43,463 nt of DNA from JBBTSB01 sp964355775 (GCA_964355775.1 CAYHEP010000002.1:1-43463); one strand, 5' to 3'; numbered from the stretch's first letter, positions 16,723 through 25,103 are shown. Numbers and translations: made by a program. The notes: generated from the sequence alone by a model not told the origin.

Positions 16723-18314
16723 AACCTAGAGAACAAGATTATGTTCCCCTTCCCAGTCCGCCTGACTACTATGCGTTTGCGGCGCGTAAGAAAGAAAAGG
16801 GAGGCGGTGATGTGGCGTACGTGTTTGAATACATGAACCGCATCATTCGGGAAACACCCGGCGCGAAGCTTTTGGAAGTGGGATGCGGGATGTATATCGC
16901 GCTCGATCACCTTGACCAGTCAGTGGCTTACGTTGGGATTGATTCGGAAGCATCGTGTATTTTAAATCTTTCGAAAAAATATCCCGCACAACAGTTCGTC
17001 GCAGGCTATGCGGAATCACTTCCCTTTGAGGATGCCAGTTTTGATATAATTTTTTCCTGCCAGGCGCTTGAAATGTTCCACGATCCCCGCAAAGCTCTCC
17101 AAGAGATTATGCGTGTACTCAAACCGGGCGGATCGGTTATCATCATTGCCCCGAATTTTGAAAATCCGTTTTCGCGCGTCAACGCGGTGCGGCACTATGG
17201 ATTTGCGCGCCGCCTGCTGTTTACTGCACGAAGAGTTTTGGACACACTGTTGCGCCTTTTTGGCATCCTGTCATTTCGCACCATTTCGCAGAATGTGATA
17301 CAGGCACGAGGGCATTCCCTAGAAGCGTACCGCTATCAACCCGACGATGATGCGAAGTATGTAACCAGCGCGTATGAAGTAGCGACACTGTTTCAGCGAC
17401 ATGGGTTCGAGCTTGTCCATTATGCGTCGCGTCGTCCCAGATCGGGTTTCAAAGAGCTCCTGCTTCGCGCGCTGACAAAACTCCCAACCTTTCGGTATTA
17501 CGGCAGTGGCATGCATTTTATTTTTCACAGCAATCGCCGGAAACTGGTCGCCCTTATGCGCGTAAAAAACGGATTGCCCTATATCAAAGATGCTTTCCTA
17601 AAGCTTTCATCGCTCGCTGACGAAATCATCGTGGTGGACAATGGTTCGACCGACGGCACGCAAAACATCTTCGCCGATTTTCCAAAGATCGTATCCGTGC
17701 TCCATACCCAGGGCTATGACCAGGGGAGAGACTCGGCACTTCTGTTGGAAGAAGCCAAAAAACGCCATCCCGATTGGCTGATAAAAATCGACCAAGATGA
17801 AATTTTCGAGAAGCATCTTACTCGAAAAGTTTTGGATCGCTACATGAGAAGCTCATACGATAAAATACAGTTCCGCATGTGTAATTTCTGGATGAATACG
17901 CGCTCCTTCCGCATTGACCGTGATTGGCTGCTCTACACGCTCCGGCCCCAACGGACCATGTGGCGCCACGTACCGGACGCGTATTTCACTCCGCTCAATA
18001 TCCACGGTGACATTGAGGGTATCGGATCCCGGTCTATGATTGCCCCCTATCGGATAAAGCACTACGGATATGCGGATGAACGCGATATCCGGAGAAAGTT
18101 TCTTATGTATCAAAAGCTGGACCCCGAAAACGCTTCAAAATATGATCACGCAAATCCGGATGCGCGTCATGTCATACTCCTTCCGTTTCTTGAACTCAAC
18201 AATCCCACGTTCAATATGCTGTTTATCGTCGTCAATGACTTTGTTGCCGATGTGTTGCTATTGCTGGTGAAGGCGAAGAGAAAATATTTAGGAAAACTCA
18301 AATTTTTCCCCTAA
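16719..18314 (+). CDS. Fusion of a SAM methyltransferase and a GT2 glycosyltransferase
   Basis: A 531-residue two-domain protein. Residues about 40-250 are a class I SAM methyltransferase: LLEVGCGMYIALDHLD (motif I), LPFEDASFDIIFSC, and IMRVLKPGGSVIIIAP. Residues about 272-520 are a GT2-type domain: LVALMRVKNGLPYIKDAFL, DEIIVVDNGSTDGTQ and IKIDQDEIFEKHL with the metal-binding acidic residues. Such a fusion could methylate the sugar or chain end that it transfers, for example as a chain-terminating step; this is inference. It is coupled by ATGA to the GT2 before it and overlaps the convergent methyltransferase gene by 17 bases. Confidence 0.85.
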   Translation: MKPREQDYVPLPSPPDYYAFAARKKEKGGGDVAYVFEYMNRIIRETPGAKLLEVGCGMYIALDHLDQSVAYVGIDSEASCILNLSKKYPAQQFVAGYAESLPFEDASFDIIFSCQALEMFHDPRKALQEIMRVLKPGGSVIIIAPNFENPFSRVNAVRHYGFARRLLFTARRVLDTLLRLFGILSFRTISQNVIQARGHSLEAYRYQPDDDAKYVTSAYEVATLFQRHGFELVHYASRRPRSGFKELLLRALTKLPTFRYYGSGMHFIFHSNRRKLVALMRVKNGLPYIKDAFLKLSSLADEIIVVDNGSTDGTQNIFADFPKIVSVLHTQGYDQGRDSALLLEEAKKRHPDWLIKIDQDEIFEKHLTRKVLDRYMRSSYDKIQFRMCNFWMNTRSFRIDRDWLLYTLRPQRTMWRHVPDAYFTPLNIHGDIEGIGSRSMIAPYRIKHYGYADERDIRRKFLMYQKLDPENASKYDHANPDARHVILLPFLELNNPTFNMLFIVVNDFVADVLLLLVKAKRKYLGKLKFFP

Positions 18315-19365
18315 CGGCATAGAGCGCTTCGAAATACTCCACTTGCACACGGCATTCTCGCGAGTATATCTTGTTCCACTGCGAGGGAATCGGGTAATCA
18401 CGTTCCTGCAATGCGACGTTGTCTAGAGTATTATTTGTATTTTTCCAGCACTTAAAATAGAAAAATTTATCAGCAATTCGATTGGCGGCAGAAAAATAAT
18501 ATGCTATGGTGTCTTTTTTCATCTCATGCAGGGAGTCGATGGCGGCAACGATATCAATGCTTTTATCGGGGATCATGGCCAGCTGATGGGGCATGAGAAA
18601 CGCTACCTGAGAAGTATTAAATTCACCTTCAATTTCATAAAAGGAGGCGAAATTTCTGTATCTAAATATCTTGCGATCGGAGAATTGGCCACTCAGGTAG
18701 CGTTGAGATACATACAGTGCTGGCGGAATATCGACGATGATGTATCGAATGCGTGGCAGGAGCTTTAAAAACACAAAGGCCGTTCTTCCATATCCCGCAC
18801 CAATTTCCATAACAGTGTTGATCTGAATGGGCGGTGTGGAGTTCATTATCGAATCATATTCCAGAACCGAATTGATAAGATCCTGCGACATTTCACGTCC
18901 GTCAATAGAAACAGAAAGTGGATTTCCCTCGGTAGGCTCGCTTAAACTTTTTAGTATTTCTCCGAGGCCCTGCTTCAGTGCATATTCCCAGAGCAAGAAC
19001 GTGATGGTATAAAACTGCGACGAGCCACCCCGTGCCTTAGCTTGCGTCACGATTTCTGGCGAAAGGTTTTCCATTAAAAAATCCATCTGATGGTGGTTTC
19101 TGTCGGCCGCCCAGGTAAAATACTTGAATGCCAATGTTTGCTTGAAATTTTCGTACCCGGAACCCAAGAGTTGCCGAATATGCCTGTCTCCTCCGCGAAT
19201 CCAAAACTTTGACGCCTGGTTTCCAGCAGAGCGCTGGTAGTCCAGAATCATCGTGCGCAGTTCTGCCGGCATACGCCTATTACGAAGATAAGTATTCCAA
19301 TGCGCAAGCCGTAGCCGTTGCCATTCGCGAATACGATGCAAAAAATTAAAATATTTCAAATTCAT
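18298..19365 (-). CDS. Putative sugar O-methyltransferase
   Basis: A class I SAM-dependent methyltransferase resembling the putative sugar O-methyltransferase family. The SAM loop is VMEIGAGYGRTAFVFLK, followed by RYIIVDIPPALYVSQRYL and, later, IVAAIDSLHEM. The 180 residues before the SAM loop are mostly helical with many aromatic and basic residues. Three in-frame ATGs are possible (19431, 19374, 19365). I chose 19365 because TATCAT lies seven bases upstream of it with TTGAAG 17 bases before that; the 19431 start would overlap the divergent gene. Its C-terminus overlaps the convergent fusion gene by 17 bases. Confidence 0.75.
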   Translation of the reverse strand: MNLKYFNFLHRIREWQRLRLAHWNTYLRNRRMPAELRTMILDYQRSAGNQASKFWIRGGDRHIRQLLGSGYENFKQTLAFKYFTWAADRNHHQMDFLMENLSPEIVTQAKARGGSSQFYTITFLLWEYALKQGLGEILKSLSEPTEGNPLSVSIDGREMSQDLINSVLEYDSIMNSTPPIQINTVMEIGAGYGRTAFVFLKLLPRIRYIIVDIPPALYVSQRYLSGQFSDRKIFRYRNFASFYEIEGEFNTSQVAFLMPHQLAMIPDKSIDIVAAIDSLHEMKKDTIAYYFSAANRIADKFFYFKCWKNTNNTLDNVALQERDYPIPSQWNKIYSRECRVQVEYFEALYAVRGKI

Positions 19366-19401
19366 ATGGTTCATGATAGAGTATTTCCATGCTTTCTTCA
19401 A
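19366..19401 (-). promoter_or_regulatory. Promoter for the sugar O-methyltransferase
   Basis: Read on the minus strand: TTGAAG, a 17-base spacer, TATCAT (about 19378-19373), seven bases and the ATG at 19365. Both boxes are good matches. The -35 box lies inside the start of the divergent gene at 19389. Confidence 0.5.
19377..19388 (+). promoter_or_regulatory. Possible -10 box of a leaderless promoter
   Basis: TAGAGT at 19377-19382, six bases, then the ATG at 19389. The -35 region (TTTCAA about 17 bases upstream) is weak. TAGAGT with a six-base gap also precedes gmhA at 21284, behind a perfect TTGACA, which supports this reading. Confidence 0.4.
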
Positions 19402-20132
19402 GTAATCAATGCGCAATTGTCGTGTCGTCATTTGACGGTTTTGCCGACATTTGGGAGCCGTTTTTCACCCTGCTATTTCGCTATTGGCCGGATTGTCCTT
19501 ATCATATCTATCTCATTTCCAATTTCAAGCGTTTTGATCATCCGCGCGTGACGACGCTTCCAATCGGAGAGGACGGAAAATGGGCAAACAATCTTTTCGC
19601 GGCGCTCGAACGGATTTCCGCCACGCATATTATTTATATGCAGGAGGACTTTTTTTTAACGAAGCCGGTAGACTCTTTGGTGGTACAAAGAATAGTGGAA
19701 CACGCAATCAAAAACAACATAGCCGCCATGCATCTGTTTCCAGGATCCAGTCCTGACCTACCGTATCACGAGCCGGGATTGGGAATGATGAGTTCGCAGA
19801 TGGACTATCGTGTATCTCTCCAAGCGGTGCTGTGGGATGTGCGGAAATTAAAAGCGCTCATGCGGAAAGGCGAATCTGGATGGGACATGGAAATACAAGG
19901 CACTGAAAGGACGCGCCAAAGCGGTGAGATTTTTTTATCAGTGAAGGAGGCGATTATTGACTATGTCGAGGGTACCACGAAGGGCAAATGGAATATTGCG
20001 GCGCTATGGCACTGCTGGAAAGAGAGTGTACGATGCGATCTAAAAGCCCACGGCGTCAACTACGACAGGTTTTTCCGCGCCCAGCACGATCGGTTTCGTA
20101 AATCTGTCAAACGTCTTATCGGGCTTTCGTAA
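19389..20132 (+). CDS. Probable GT-A-like glycosyltransferase or nucleotide-sugar-binding protein
   Basis: A 247-residue protein. It starts with a strand and loop CAIVVSSFDGFADIWEPFF, then YHIYLISNFKR, and has HIIYMQEDFFLTKPVD near residues 78-94, where a hydrophobic strand runs into an acidic EDFF motif as in GT-A enzymes. LQAVLWDVRKLKALM and ESGWDMEIQG follow. This pattern occurs in poorly characterised sugar-transfer proteins of capsule loci; no named family can be assigned with certainty. The gene stands alone between two minus-strand genes, overlapping the end of the DUF268-like gene by 17 bases. Confidence 0.6.
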   Translation: MLSSSNQCAIVVSSFDGFADIWEPFFTLLFRYWPDCPYHIYLISNFKRFDHPRVTTLPIGEDGKWANNLFAALERISATHIIYMQEDFFLTKPVDSLVVQRIVEHAIKNNIAAMHLFPGSSPDLPYHEPGLGMMSSQMDYRVSLQAVLWDVRKLKALMRKGESGWDMEIQGTERTRQSGEIFLSVKEAIIDYVEGTTKGKWNIAALWHCWKESVRCDLKAHGVNYDRFFRAQHDRFRKSVKRLIGLS

Positions 20133-20793
20133 ACCAAAAGCACCCGCAGCCGTAGGATTGAGCGTCCGCAAGTTCTTTTGATGCGTCGTACCGCAATGCG
20201 CCTTCGTCGGGAATCAGAGCAAATTCTCGTAGTATAAGTCCGGAAAAATACGAAAGAATTTGGTCGTAGCCGTAGATACGGTGTGCATTGAAAACGAGTT
20301 TCGGTTTTCCGACGGGGACTACAAAGAGCAAATTTCCTCCCGGAGCTAAAACTCGGGAGAGCTCGCTGATCGCTTTGAGATCACCGTCAGGATCAAGCGG
20401 ATCTCCGTATCGTCCAAGCCCCACATGTTCCACTGTGTGCATGCAGGAAAGCGATTGAATACTGCTATTGGCAAAGGGAAGCTTCGTCAGATCGGCTTTG
20501 CCGATCGTCAGATTGGAGAGCGTCAGATGCGCGGGGCGTATGTCATAAAACTCGACGGGCATAAACGCCGACAGCATTGAGCAAAACGCGAGCGTCGAGG
20601 CGATATCAATATGCTTTGCCGGCTTGGTTGTTGCCAGAATCCGCGCCGCCCATGCGGGATGATAGATGTAGTGGTGGTCAAAGTCTGTTGTCTCCGAAGC
20701 TTCGTTCAATATGACCAGCCTTAGGTCTACCGAAAATCGCGGATGATCAACTGAAAGCTTATGTAATTTTCTTTTTTTTATGAATTCGAGCAT
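20116..20793 (-). CDS. DUF268-like protein with a methyltransferase-type fold
   Basis: About 225 residues from the ATG at 20793 (MLEFIKKRKLHKLSVDH). An open frame runs further upstream, but it lies inside the nucleotidyltransferase gene, so the internal ATG is preferred; it still overlaps that gene by 35 bases. Features are AKHIDIASTLAFCSMLSAF (degenerate SAM-loop region), SIQSLSCMHTVEHVGLGRYG, ELSRVLAPGGNLLFVVPVG and a C-terminal YGCGCFWFTK. I recall this set for DUF268, found in bacterial surface-polysaccharide loci and related to SAM methyltransferases. Its exact activity is unknown. Confidence 0.7.
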   Translation of the reverse strand: MLEFIKKRKLHKLSVDHPRFSVDLRLVILNEASETTDFDHHYIYHPAWAARILATTKPAKHIDIASTLAFCSMLSAFMPVEFYDIRPAHLTLSNLTIGKADLTKLPFANSSIQSLSCMHTVEHVGLGRYGDPLDPDGDLKAISELSRVLAPGGNLLFVVPVGKPKLVFNAHRIYGYDQILSYFSGLILREFALIPDEGALRYDASKELADAQSYGCGCFWFTKAR

Positions 20794-21256
20794 ATTGTTG
20801 CAAAAGCTCGGAACTTGATCGTACTTTTCCGCCCCGGCCGACATTAAAAACTTCTTTACATCCAATCTGTGCGCACGCAAGCGATTCCTCCGTTCGAATA
20901 TTGCCCGGTTTGCGATCGCACCCGTTGGCGAAAATATGGGGTCGTATGGCAAGCAGTTCTTTTACTACGCTCATATCTCGACTCTTCGGTTTGTGCTTGC
21001 TTATGACTACGCGATCCACTGGACGGAGTGACTGGATAATTTCTTTTCGCTCCTGCTGAGGCATGAAGGCATATCCCTTTTTCTTCTTCAACCAGTGGTC
21101 GTTGTTGAGGATTACCACAAGCTCGTTGCCGAGCTTTTTTGCCGCTTGAAATAAGCGGACATGTCCGATATGAATCGGATCAAATCCCCCGCTCACGGCC
21201 ACGACGATTTTTGGCTTCGTAGTCAATGAATTATCATGGTACACGATATTTGACAA
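20759..21256 (-). CDS. HldE-C/RfaE2-like nucleotidyltransferase
   Basis: A cytidylyltransferase-like enzyme of about 165 residues. SGGFDPIHIGHVRLFQAAKK contains the HxGH nucleotide-binding motif, VVILNNDHWLKKKKG follows, and KVRSSSELL is the C-terminal signature-type motif. Such enzymes transfer AMP or CMP to a sugar or polyol phosphate, as HldE does to heptose-1-phosphate. It is divergent from gmhA, which points to heptose metabolism; an HddC-type transferase is also present, so this enzyme may activate a second sugar. There is no ATG: TTG at 21256 gives 165 residues, and TTG at 21226 (just before TTKPKIVVAVSGG) is an alternative. Confidence 0.78.
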   Translation of the reverse strand: MSNIVYHDNSLTTKPKIVVAVSGGFDPIHIGHVRLFQAAKKLGNELVVILNNDHWLKKKKGYAFMPQQERKEIIQSLRPVDRVVISKHKPKSRDMSVVKELLAIRPHIFANGCDRKPGNIRTEESLACAQIGCKEVFNVGRGGKVRSSSELLQQYARIHKKKKIT

Positions 21257-21277
21257 TTAATCCAGTCCTTGTAGAGT
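21250..21277 (+). promoter_or_regulatory. Leaderless promoter for gmhA
   Basis: A perfect TTGACA at 21250-21255, a 16-base spacer and TAGAGT at 21272-21277; the ATG of gmhA follows after six bases at 21284. The -35 box touches the TTG start of the divergent nucleotidyltransferase gene. Confidence 0.6.
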
Positions 21278-21283
21278 TTCAGG

Positions 21284-21850
21284 ATGGATGTCAATGCATA
21301 TATATTCGGCTCGATAGAAACGAAATTGCGGATCCTCAAAGACCGCAACCTCAAACATAGCATCATGCTGACCGCCAACATACTCCGCGAATCGCTCAAA
21401 CAAGGCAGGACGTTGTTTGTCGCGGGCAACGGCGGATCGGCGGCTGACGCCCAGCATTTTGTTGCGGAGTTGAGCGGTGGTAACTTCATGGGTTTGCGGA
21501 AGAGCTTTTCCAGTATCGCTTTGACGACGAACACCTCATCTTTGACCGCAATAGGCAACGACTTTGGATATGACCAACTTTTCGTGTGGCAACTCGAAGC
21601 ACTCGGAAAGCCTGGCGATGTTTTTTGCGGTATTTCCACCAGCGGCAACTCGTCGAATATCGTCGAAGCATTGCGCTTTGCACGTGTACGTGGTATTACA
21701 ACAGTGGGACTTTTGGGATCGAACGGAGGCAATTCCTTGCAAGAATGCAATTATCCCTTGATAGTCCCATCTCACAACACTCAACATATCCAAGAGGCGC
21801 ACATCACGATCATCCACATGCTTTGCATAGCTATCCATGAAGAGAACTAG
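21284..21850 (+). CDS. gmhA: Sedoheptulose-7-phosphate isomerase GmhA
   Basis: A SIS-domain isomerase of 188 residues that converts sedoheptulose-7-phosphate to D-glycero-D-manno-heptose-7-phosphate, the first step of bacterial heptose synthesis in the cytoplasm. The phosphate-binding motif GNGGSAADAQHFVAELSG includes the conserved catalytic Glu; ISTSGNSSNIVEAL is the second SIS loop, and the C-terminal EAHITIIHMLC provides the catalytic His. Length and motif order match GmhA. It starts the run gmhA, dehydratase, E1 alpha, E1 beta, and its last 14 bases overlap the dehydratase gene. Confidence 0.92.
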   Translation: MDVNAYIFGSIETKLRILKDRNLKHSIMLTANILRESLKQGRTLFVAGNGGSAADAQHFVAELSGGNFMGLRKSFSSIALTTNTSSLTAIGNDFGYDQLFVWQLEALGKPGDVFCGISTSGNSSNIVEALRFARVRGITTVGLLGSNGGNSLQECNYPLIVPSHNTQHIQEAHITIIHMLCIAIHEEN

Positions 21851-22826
21851 CGTACTCATCACTGGCATCACGGGTTTTGTCGGAAGCCATTTGGCTGAAT
21901 ATATTCTTGCCGAACATCGCGAGATTGTGGTGGTTGGCTTGGCGCGGTGGCGGTCGCCGAAAAACAACATAGAACATATTCTTGATAAAGTCACAATTGA
22001 ATATGGCGACTTGACTGACTTGCCGTCTTTGAAGAAGATTCTCGCGAAGCACCGTCCGCAATATATTTTTCATCTTGCCGCTCAATCATACGTTGATTTT
22101 AGTTTTCTTGCGCCCATCGCCACGCTTGAGTCAAATGTCATTGGCACGGCAAATTTATTGGAAGCTGTTCGTGATCTTAAAGCTACTTCGAAATATGATC
22201 CGATTATTCACATCTGCAGTTCATCGGAAGTTTACGGTCAGGTGAGAGAAGATGAAATTCCCATCAAGGAATCAAATCCTTTTCGGCCGGCCTCGCCGTA
22301 TGCGGTTTCAAAAGTAGGTGAAGATATGCTTGCGTTGCAGTACTGGCTTTCGTGGAAGATCAAAACAATCCGCACCCGCGCTTTTACTCACACCGGTCCC
22401 CGTCGCGGTGAAGTTTTCGCGCTTTCCAATTTTGCCAAGCAAGTTGCCGCCATCGAAGCGGGAAAGCAAAAGCCGATCGTGAGCGTCGGAAATCTCAACA
22501 GCGTCCGGACGTGGATGGACGTGCGCGATGCCGTCAAAGCCTATTGGCTGTTGGTCACGAAATGTGAACCCGGCGAAGTGTATAACATCGGCGGAAACGA
22601 GACAATGACTATCGGCGAGATGCTCAATATGCTCCGCGTCCTTTCGAAGCATAAGAAGATCAAGATCAAGGTCGACCCGAAACGCTTGCGCCCATCCGAC
22701 GTTACTCTGCAAATTCCCGATATGAACAAGTTCACCAAGACTACAGGATGGAAGCCCGTTATTCCTTTCAAAAAAACAGTTGAAGATACATTAAACTACT
22801 GGCGTGAATTCTACAGCACTTTATAA
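21837..22826 (+). CDS. GDP-sugar 4,6-dehydratase, probably GDP-manno-heptose type
   Basis: A 329-residue extended SDR of the GDP-mannose 4,6-dehydratase group. LITGITGFVGSHLAEYIL binds the cofactor, and FHLAAQSYVDFSF and NVIGTANLLEAVR are typical. The catalytic set is in CSSSEVYG (Ser and Glu) and YAVSK (Tyr, Lys). FTHTGPRRGEVFALSNFAKQ and VRTWMDVRDAVKAYW match the GMD pattern. It would form GDP-4-keto-6-deoxy-manno-heptose, as DmhA or WcbK enzymes do, given gmhA immediately upstream; GDP-mannose is the alternative substrate. It overlaps gmhA by 14 bases and the next gene by 23. Confidence 0.82.
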   Translation: MKRTSVLITGITGFVGSHLAEYILAEHREIVVVGLARWRSPKNNIEHILDKVTIEYGDLTDLPSLKKILAKHRPQYIFHLAAQSYVDFSFLAPIATLESNVIGTANLLEAVRDLKATSKYDPIIHICSSSEVYGQVREDEIPIKESNPFRPASPYAVSKVGEDMLALQYWLSWKIKTIRTRAFTHTGPRRGEVFALSNFAKQVAAIEAGKQKPIVSVGNLNSVRTWMDVRDAVKAYWLLVTKCEPGEVYNIGGNETMTIGEMLNMLRVLSKHKKIKIKVDPKRLRPSDVTLQIPDMNKFTKTTGWKPVIPFKKTVEDTLNYWREFYSTL

Positions 22827-23757
22827 AAAACTCTACCGAATCCGTTGTGCCGAAGAAGCGATCATCGCGCACTACATGGAAGATGAGATGAAAACTCCCA
22901 TGCACATGTCCATGGGAGGCGAGGCGATTGCCGTCGGTGTTTGTGACGCTATCGGCAGTCGTGGGGCGGTCTATTGCACGTATCGCAGTCATGCCGTGTA
23001 TTTGGCAATGGCCGGAGAAACGGATGCGTTTTTCGCCGAACTGTATGGAAAAGCGACTGGCGTGGCGGGTGGCAAAGCGGGCTCAATGCATTTGTCGGCG
23101 CCCGAGCATGGCTTCATGGGAGCTTCGGCGATCGTCGGTACGACGATACCGCTTGCCGTCGGATCGGCGTTTGCCGGACGTATGATCGGAAACAAAAAAA
23201 TCGCCGCCGTTTTTTTCGGCGATGGCGCCATCGACGAGGGCGTATTTTGGGAAAGCCTCAATCTTGCTTGCGTCATGCGGCTTCCAGTGATATTTATCTG
23301 CGAGGACAATAGCCTAGCGGTGCATTCGTTTGACCATGCGCGCCACGGATACCGGTCAATTGCAAAGATTGTTGCCGGATTTGATTGTCGTGTGATGACT
23401 TCGCAATCCACTGATGTGGAAAGGATCCATGAAATTACGCAACAAGCAATCGCTCACGCAACAAAAAAACAGATGCCGGTTTTTTTGCACCTGAAGTACT
23501 ACCGCTACTTAGAGCATGTTGGCGTTAATGAAGATTTTGATGCAGGGTACCGATCGCGCAAGGAATTTGAGGTATGGAAGCGCAAGGATCCCGTCGCGCT
23601 CCAGCGCAAAAAACTGTTGGCGCTTGGCATGTCGGAGCGTGCCGTGAAAAAATTGGAGCATACGATTCTTACGCACATCGAGCACAGCATCGTGAAAGCC
23701 CAAAAAGCGCCTTTTCCCAAACCGAGCGATCTAATGAAGCATATTTTTGCATCATGA
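22804..23757 (+). CDS. TPP-dependent dehydrogenase E1 alpha-like subunit
   Basis: A 317-residue protein of the pyruvate/acetoin dehydrogenase E1 alpha family, starting with GTG inside the end of the dehydratase gene. THI-binding features are GDGAIDEGVFWESLN with a downstream EDNSLAV, the GDG...N thiamine pyrophosphate motif, plus HMSMGGEAIAVG and AGGKAGSMHL. The partner beta subunit follows with a four-base overlap. No E2, E3 or lipoyl domain is nearby, so a normal dehydrogenase complex is unlikely. E1-type pairs such as AviB1/AviB2 are known to attach a two-carbon branch to a keto sugar; coupling to a 4,6-dehydratase suggests the same here (inference). Confidence 0.85.
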   Translation: MNSTALYKKLYRIRCAEEAIIAHYMEDEMKTPMHMSMGGEAIAVGVCDAIGSRGAVYCTYRSHAVYLAMAGETDAFFAELYGKATGVAGGKAGSMHLSAPEHGFMGASAIVGTTIPLAVGSAFAGRMIGNKKIAAVFFGDGAIDEGVFWESLNLACVMRLPVIFICEDNSLAVHSFDHARHGYRSIAKIVAGFDCRVMTSQSTDVERIHEITQQAIAHATKKQMPVFLHLKYYRYLEHVGVNEDFDAGYRSRKEFEVWKRKDPVALQRKKLLALGMSERAVKKLEHTILTHIEHSIVKAQKAPFPKPSDLMKHIFAS

Positions 23758-24800
23758 AATCCCGATCTATCACATACTCGTCTGCGATCAACGAAGCACT
23801 CCGGCAGGAAATGAAGCGAGACAAGAATGTTTTTATTTACGGTATTGACGTTGCCGATCACAAGCGCACGTTTGGGACAAACAACGGCATCGTGGAGCAA
23901 TTCGGTTCCGAGCGGTGTTTCAGTACGCCGTTGTCCGAAGACGCTCTCATGGGATTTGGTATCGGGGCGGCGCTTTCCGGCTTGCGTCCCATCAATGTGC
24001 ATATGCGCGTAGACTTTACGTTGTTGACGCTCAATCAGCTTGCCAATATGGCATCAAGCTACCACTATGGTTCGGGAGGAAAGCTTTCTGTTCCACTCGT
24101 GGTGCGGACCATCGTGGGGCGTGGATGGGGACAGGCGTATCAACATAGCAAGACTCTACATTCTTTTTTCGGTCATATTCCGGGTTTGAAGGTCGTAGTG
24201 CCCACAACTCCGTATGATGCAAAGGGACTCATGATCGCCGCGATCCGGGACAACAATCCGGTCATCGTCATCGAACACCGGTGGTTGTATTACCAGACCG
24301 GTATCGTGCCGGAGACCCCGTATGCAATTCCATTGGGCACCGCGCATGTAGTGCGAAAAGGAAAAGACATCACGATCGTGGCCACCTCGTGGCTTAATGT
24401 CGAGGCACACAAAGCTGCGGAAATTCTTTCAAAGCGCGGCATAGAAGTCGAGATCGTCGATCCTCGCAGTATCTATCCGCTCGATGAAAAAACCATCGTG
24501 GCATCGGTGCAAAAAACAAAGCACTGCATTGTCGCGGACAACGACTGGGTATACAGCGGATTTGGTGCTGAATTGGCGGCTGTGATTGGAAACAAGTGTT
24601 TTGGCAGTTTGCAGGCTCCCATTGATCGCCTCGGATTTGCTCATGTGCCTTGTCCTACAACCCGCCCGCTAGAAAATGCTTTTTATCCCAATGCCGGCAA
24701 TCTGGTTCGCCTCGTGGAGCATCAGCTAAAGTTGAAACCAATGGACCTTTCACACGAGCAATTCTATAGCTATGAACATAAATTCAAAGGACCTTTTTAA
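23754..24800 (+). CDS. TPP-dependent dehydrogenase E1 beta-like subunit
   Basis: The start is the ATG at 23754 overlapping the TGA of the alpha subunit; it gives MKSRSITYSSAINEALRQEM. The 348 residues match E1 beta: CFSTPLSEDALMGFGIGAA carries the Glu that activates thiamine pyrophosphate, RPINVHMRVDFTLL is the alpha-subunit interface region, and the transketolase C-domain follows (GKDITIVATSWLNVEAHKAA, VEIVDPRSIYPLDEKTI). With the alpha subunit it would form an alpha2beta2 carboligase or decarboxylase acting on pyruvate. The next 60 bases hold a promoter for a small gene. Confidence 0.87.
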   Translation: MKSRSITYSSAINEALRQEMKRDKNVFIYGIDVADHKRTFGTNNGIVEQFGSERCFSTPLSEDALMGFGIGAALSGLRPINVHMRVDFTLLTLNQLANMASSYHYGSGGKLSVPLVVRTIVGRGWGQAYQHSKTLHSFFGHIPGLKVVVPTTPYDAKGLMIAAIRDNNPVIVIEHRWLYYQTGIVPETPYAIPLGTAHVVRKGKDITIVATSWLNVEAHKAAEILSKRGIEVEIVDPRSIYPLDEKTIVASVQKTKHCIVADNDWVYSGFGAELAAVIGNKCFGSLQAPIDRLGFAHVPCPTTRPLENAFYPNAGNLVRLVEHQLKLKPMDLSHEQFYSYEHKFKGPF

Positions 24801-24809
24801 ACAGCGAAG

Positions 24810-24838
24810 TTGACGATAAAACAATGATATGCTATCGT
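24810..24838 (+). promoter_or_regulatory. Promoter before the small GTG-started gene
   Basis: TTGACG at 24810-24815, a 17-base spacer and TATCGT at 24833-24838. Unlike the other promoters here, it leaves a leader of about 15 bases that holds a Shine-Dalgarno-like AGGGGG (24848-24853) seven bases before the GTG at 24861. Confidence 0.5.
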
Positions 24839-24860
24839 TTCCGATAGAGGGGGTGCATCC

Positions 24861-25103
24861 GTGACAAAGGAACGAAAGAGGAAGCAGATGGAACTCAAGG
24901 CAACAACAGTTGCCCTGGGAAAGATCATGAGGATTCTCGAGCCGTTCGAGGTGGATTTGGTGCAGAGCATCATCCTCCTCGTAGGTAGCAGATACGGGGG
25001 CTGGATCGTACGAGTATGTCTCGCACATTGTTTTAAGATCGATGAGACATTAAAATCTCTTCACACTTTTTCAGTCGTTCCACTGTACCAATGTCAAAAA
25101 TGA
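24861..25103 (+). CDS. Small hypothetical protein
   Basis: An 80-residue frame with a credible promoter and an AGGGGG ribosome-binding site, which most genes here lack. The product is basic at the start (TKERKRKQMELK), then amphipathic (ALGKIMRILEPFEVDLVQSIILLVG). I recognise no family. The last 70 bases run antisense into the end of hddC, and that part reads like a non-selected tail, so the gene may be truncated, or the region may make a regulatory RNA. The first 170 bases are richer in G and C and use different codons from the neighbours, as does the gene at 34621. Could be a recently arrived fragment. Confidence 0.4.
   Translation: MTKERKRKQMELKATTVALGKIMRILEPFEVDLVQSIILLVGSRYGGWIVRVCLAHCFKIDETLKSLHTFSVVPLYQCQK

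Noticed and set aside
22804..24800. A standard pyruvate or branched-chain dehydrogenase complex
   Set aside because: No E2, E3 or lipoyl-domain gene is nearby and the pair is coupled to sugar-nucleotide genes.
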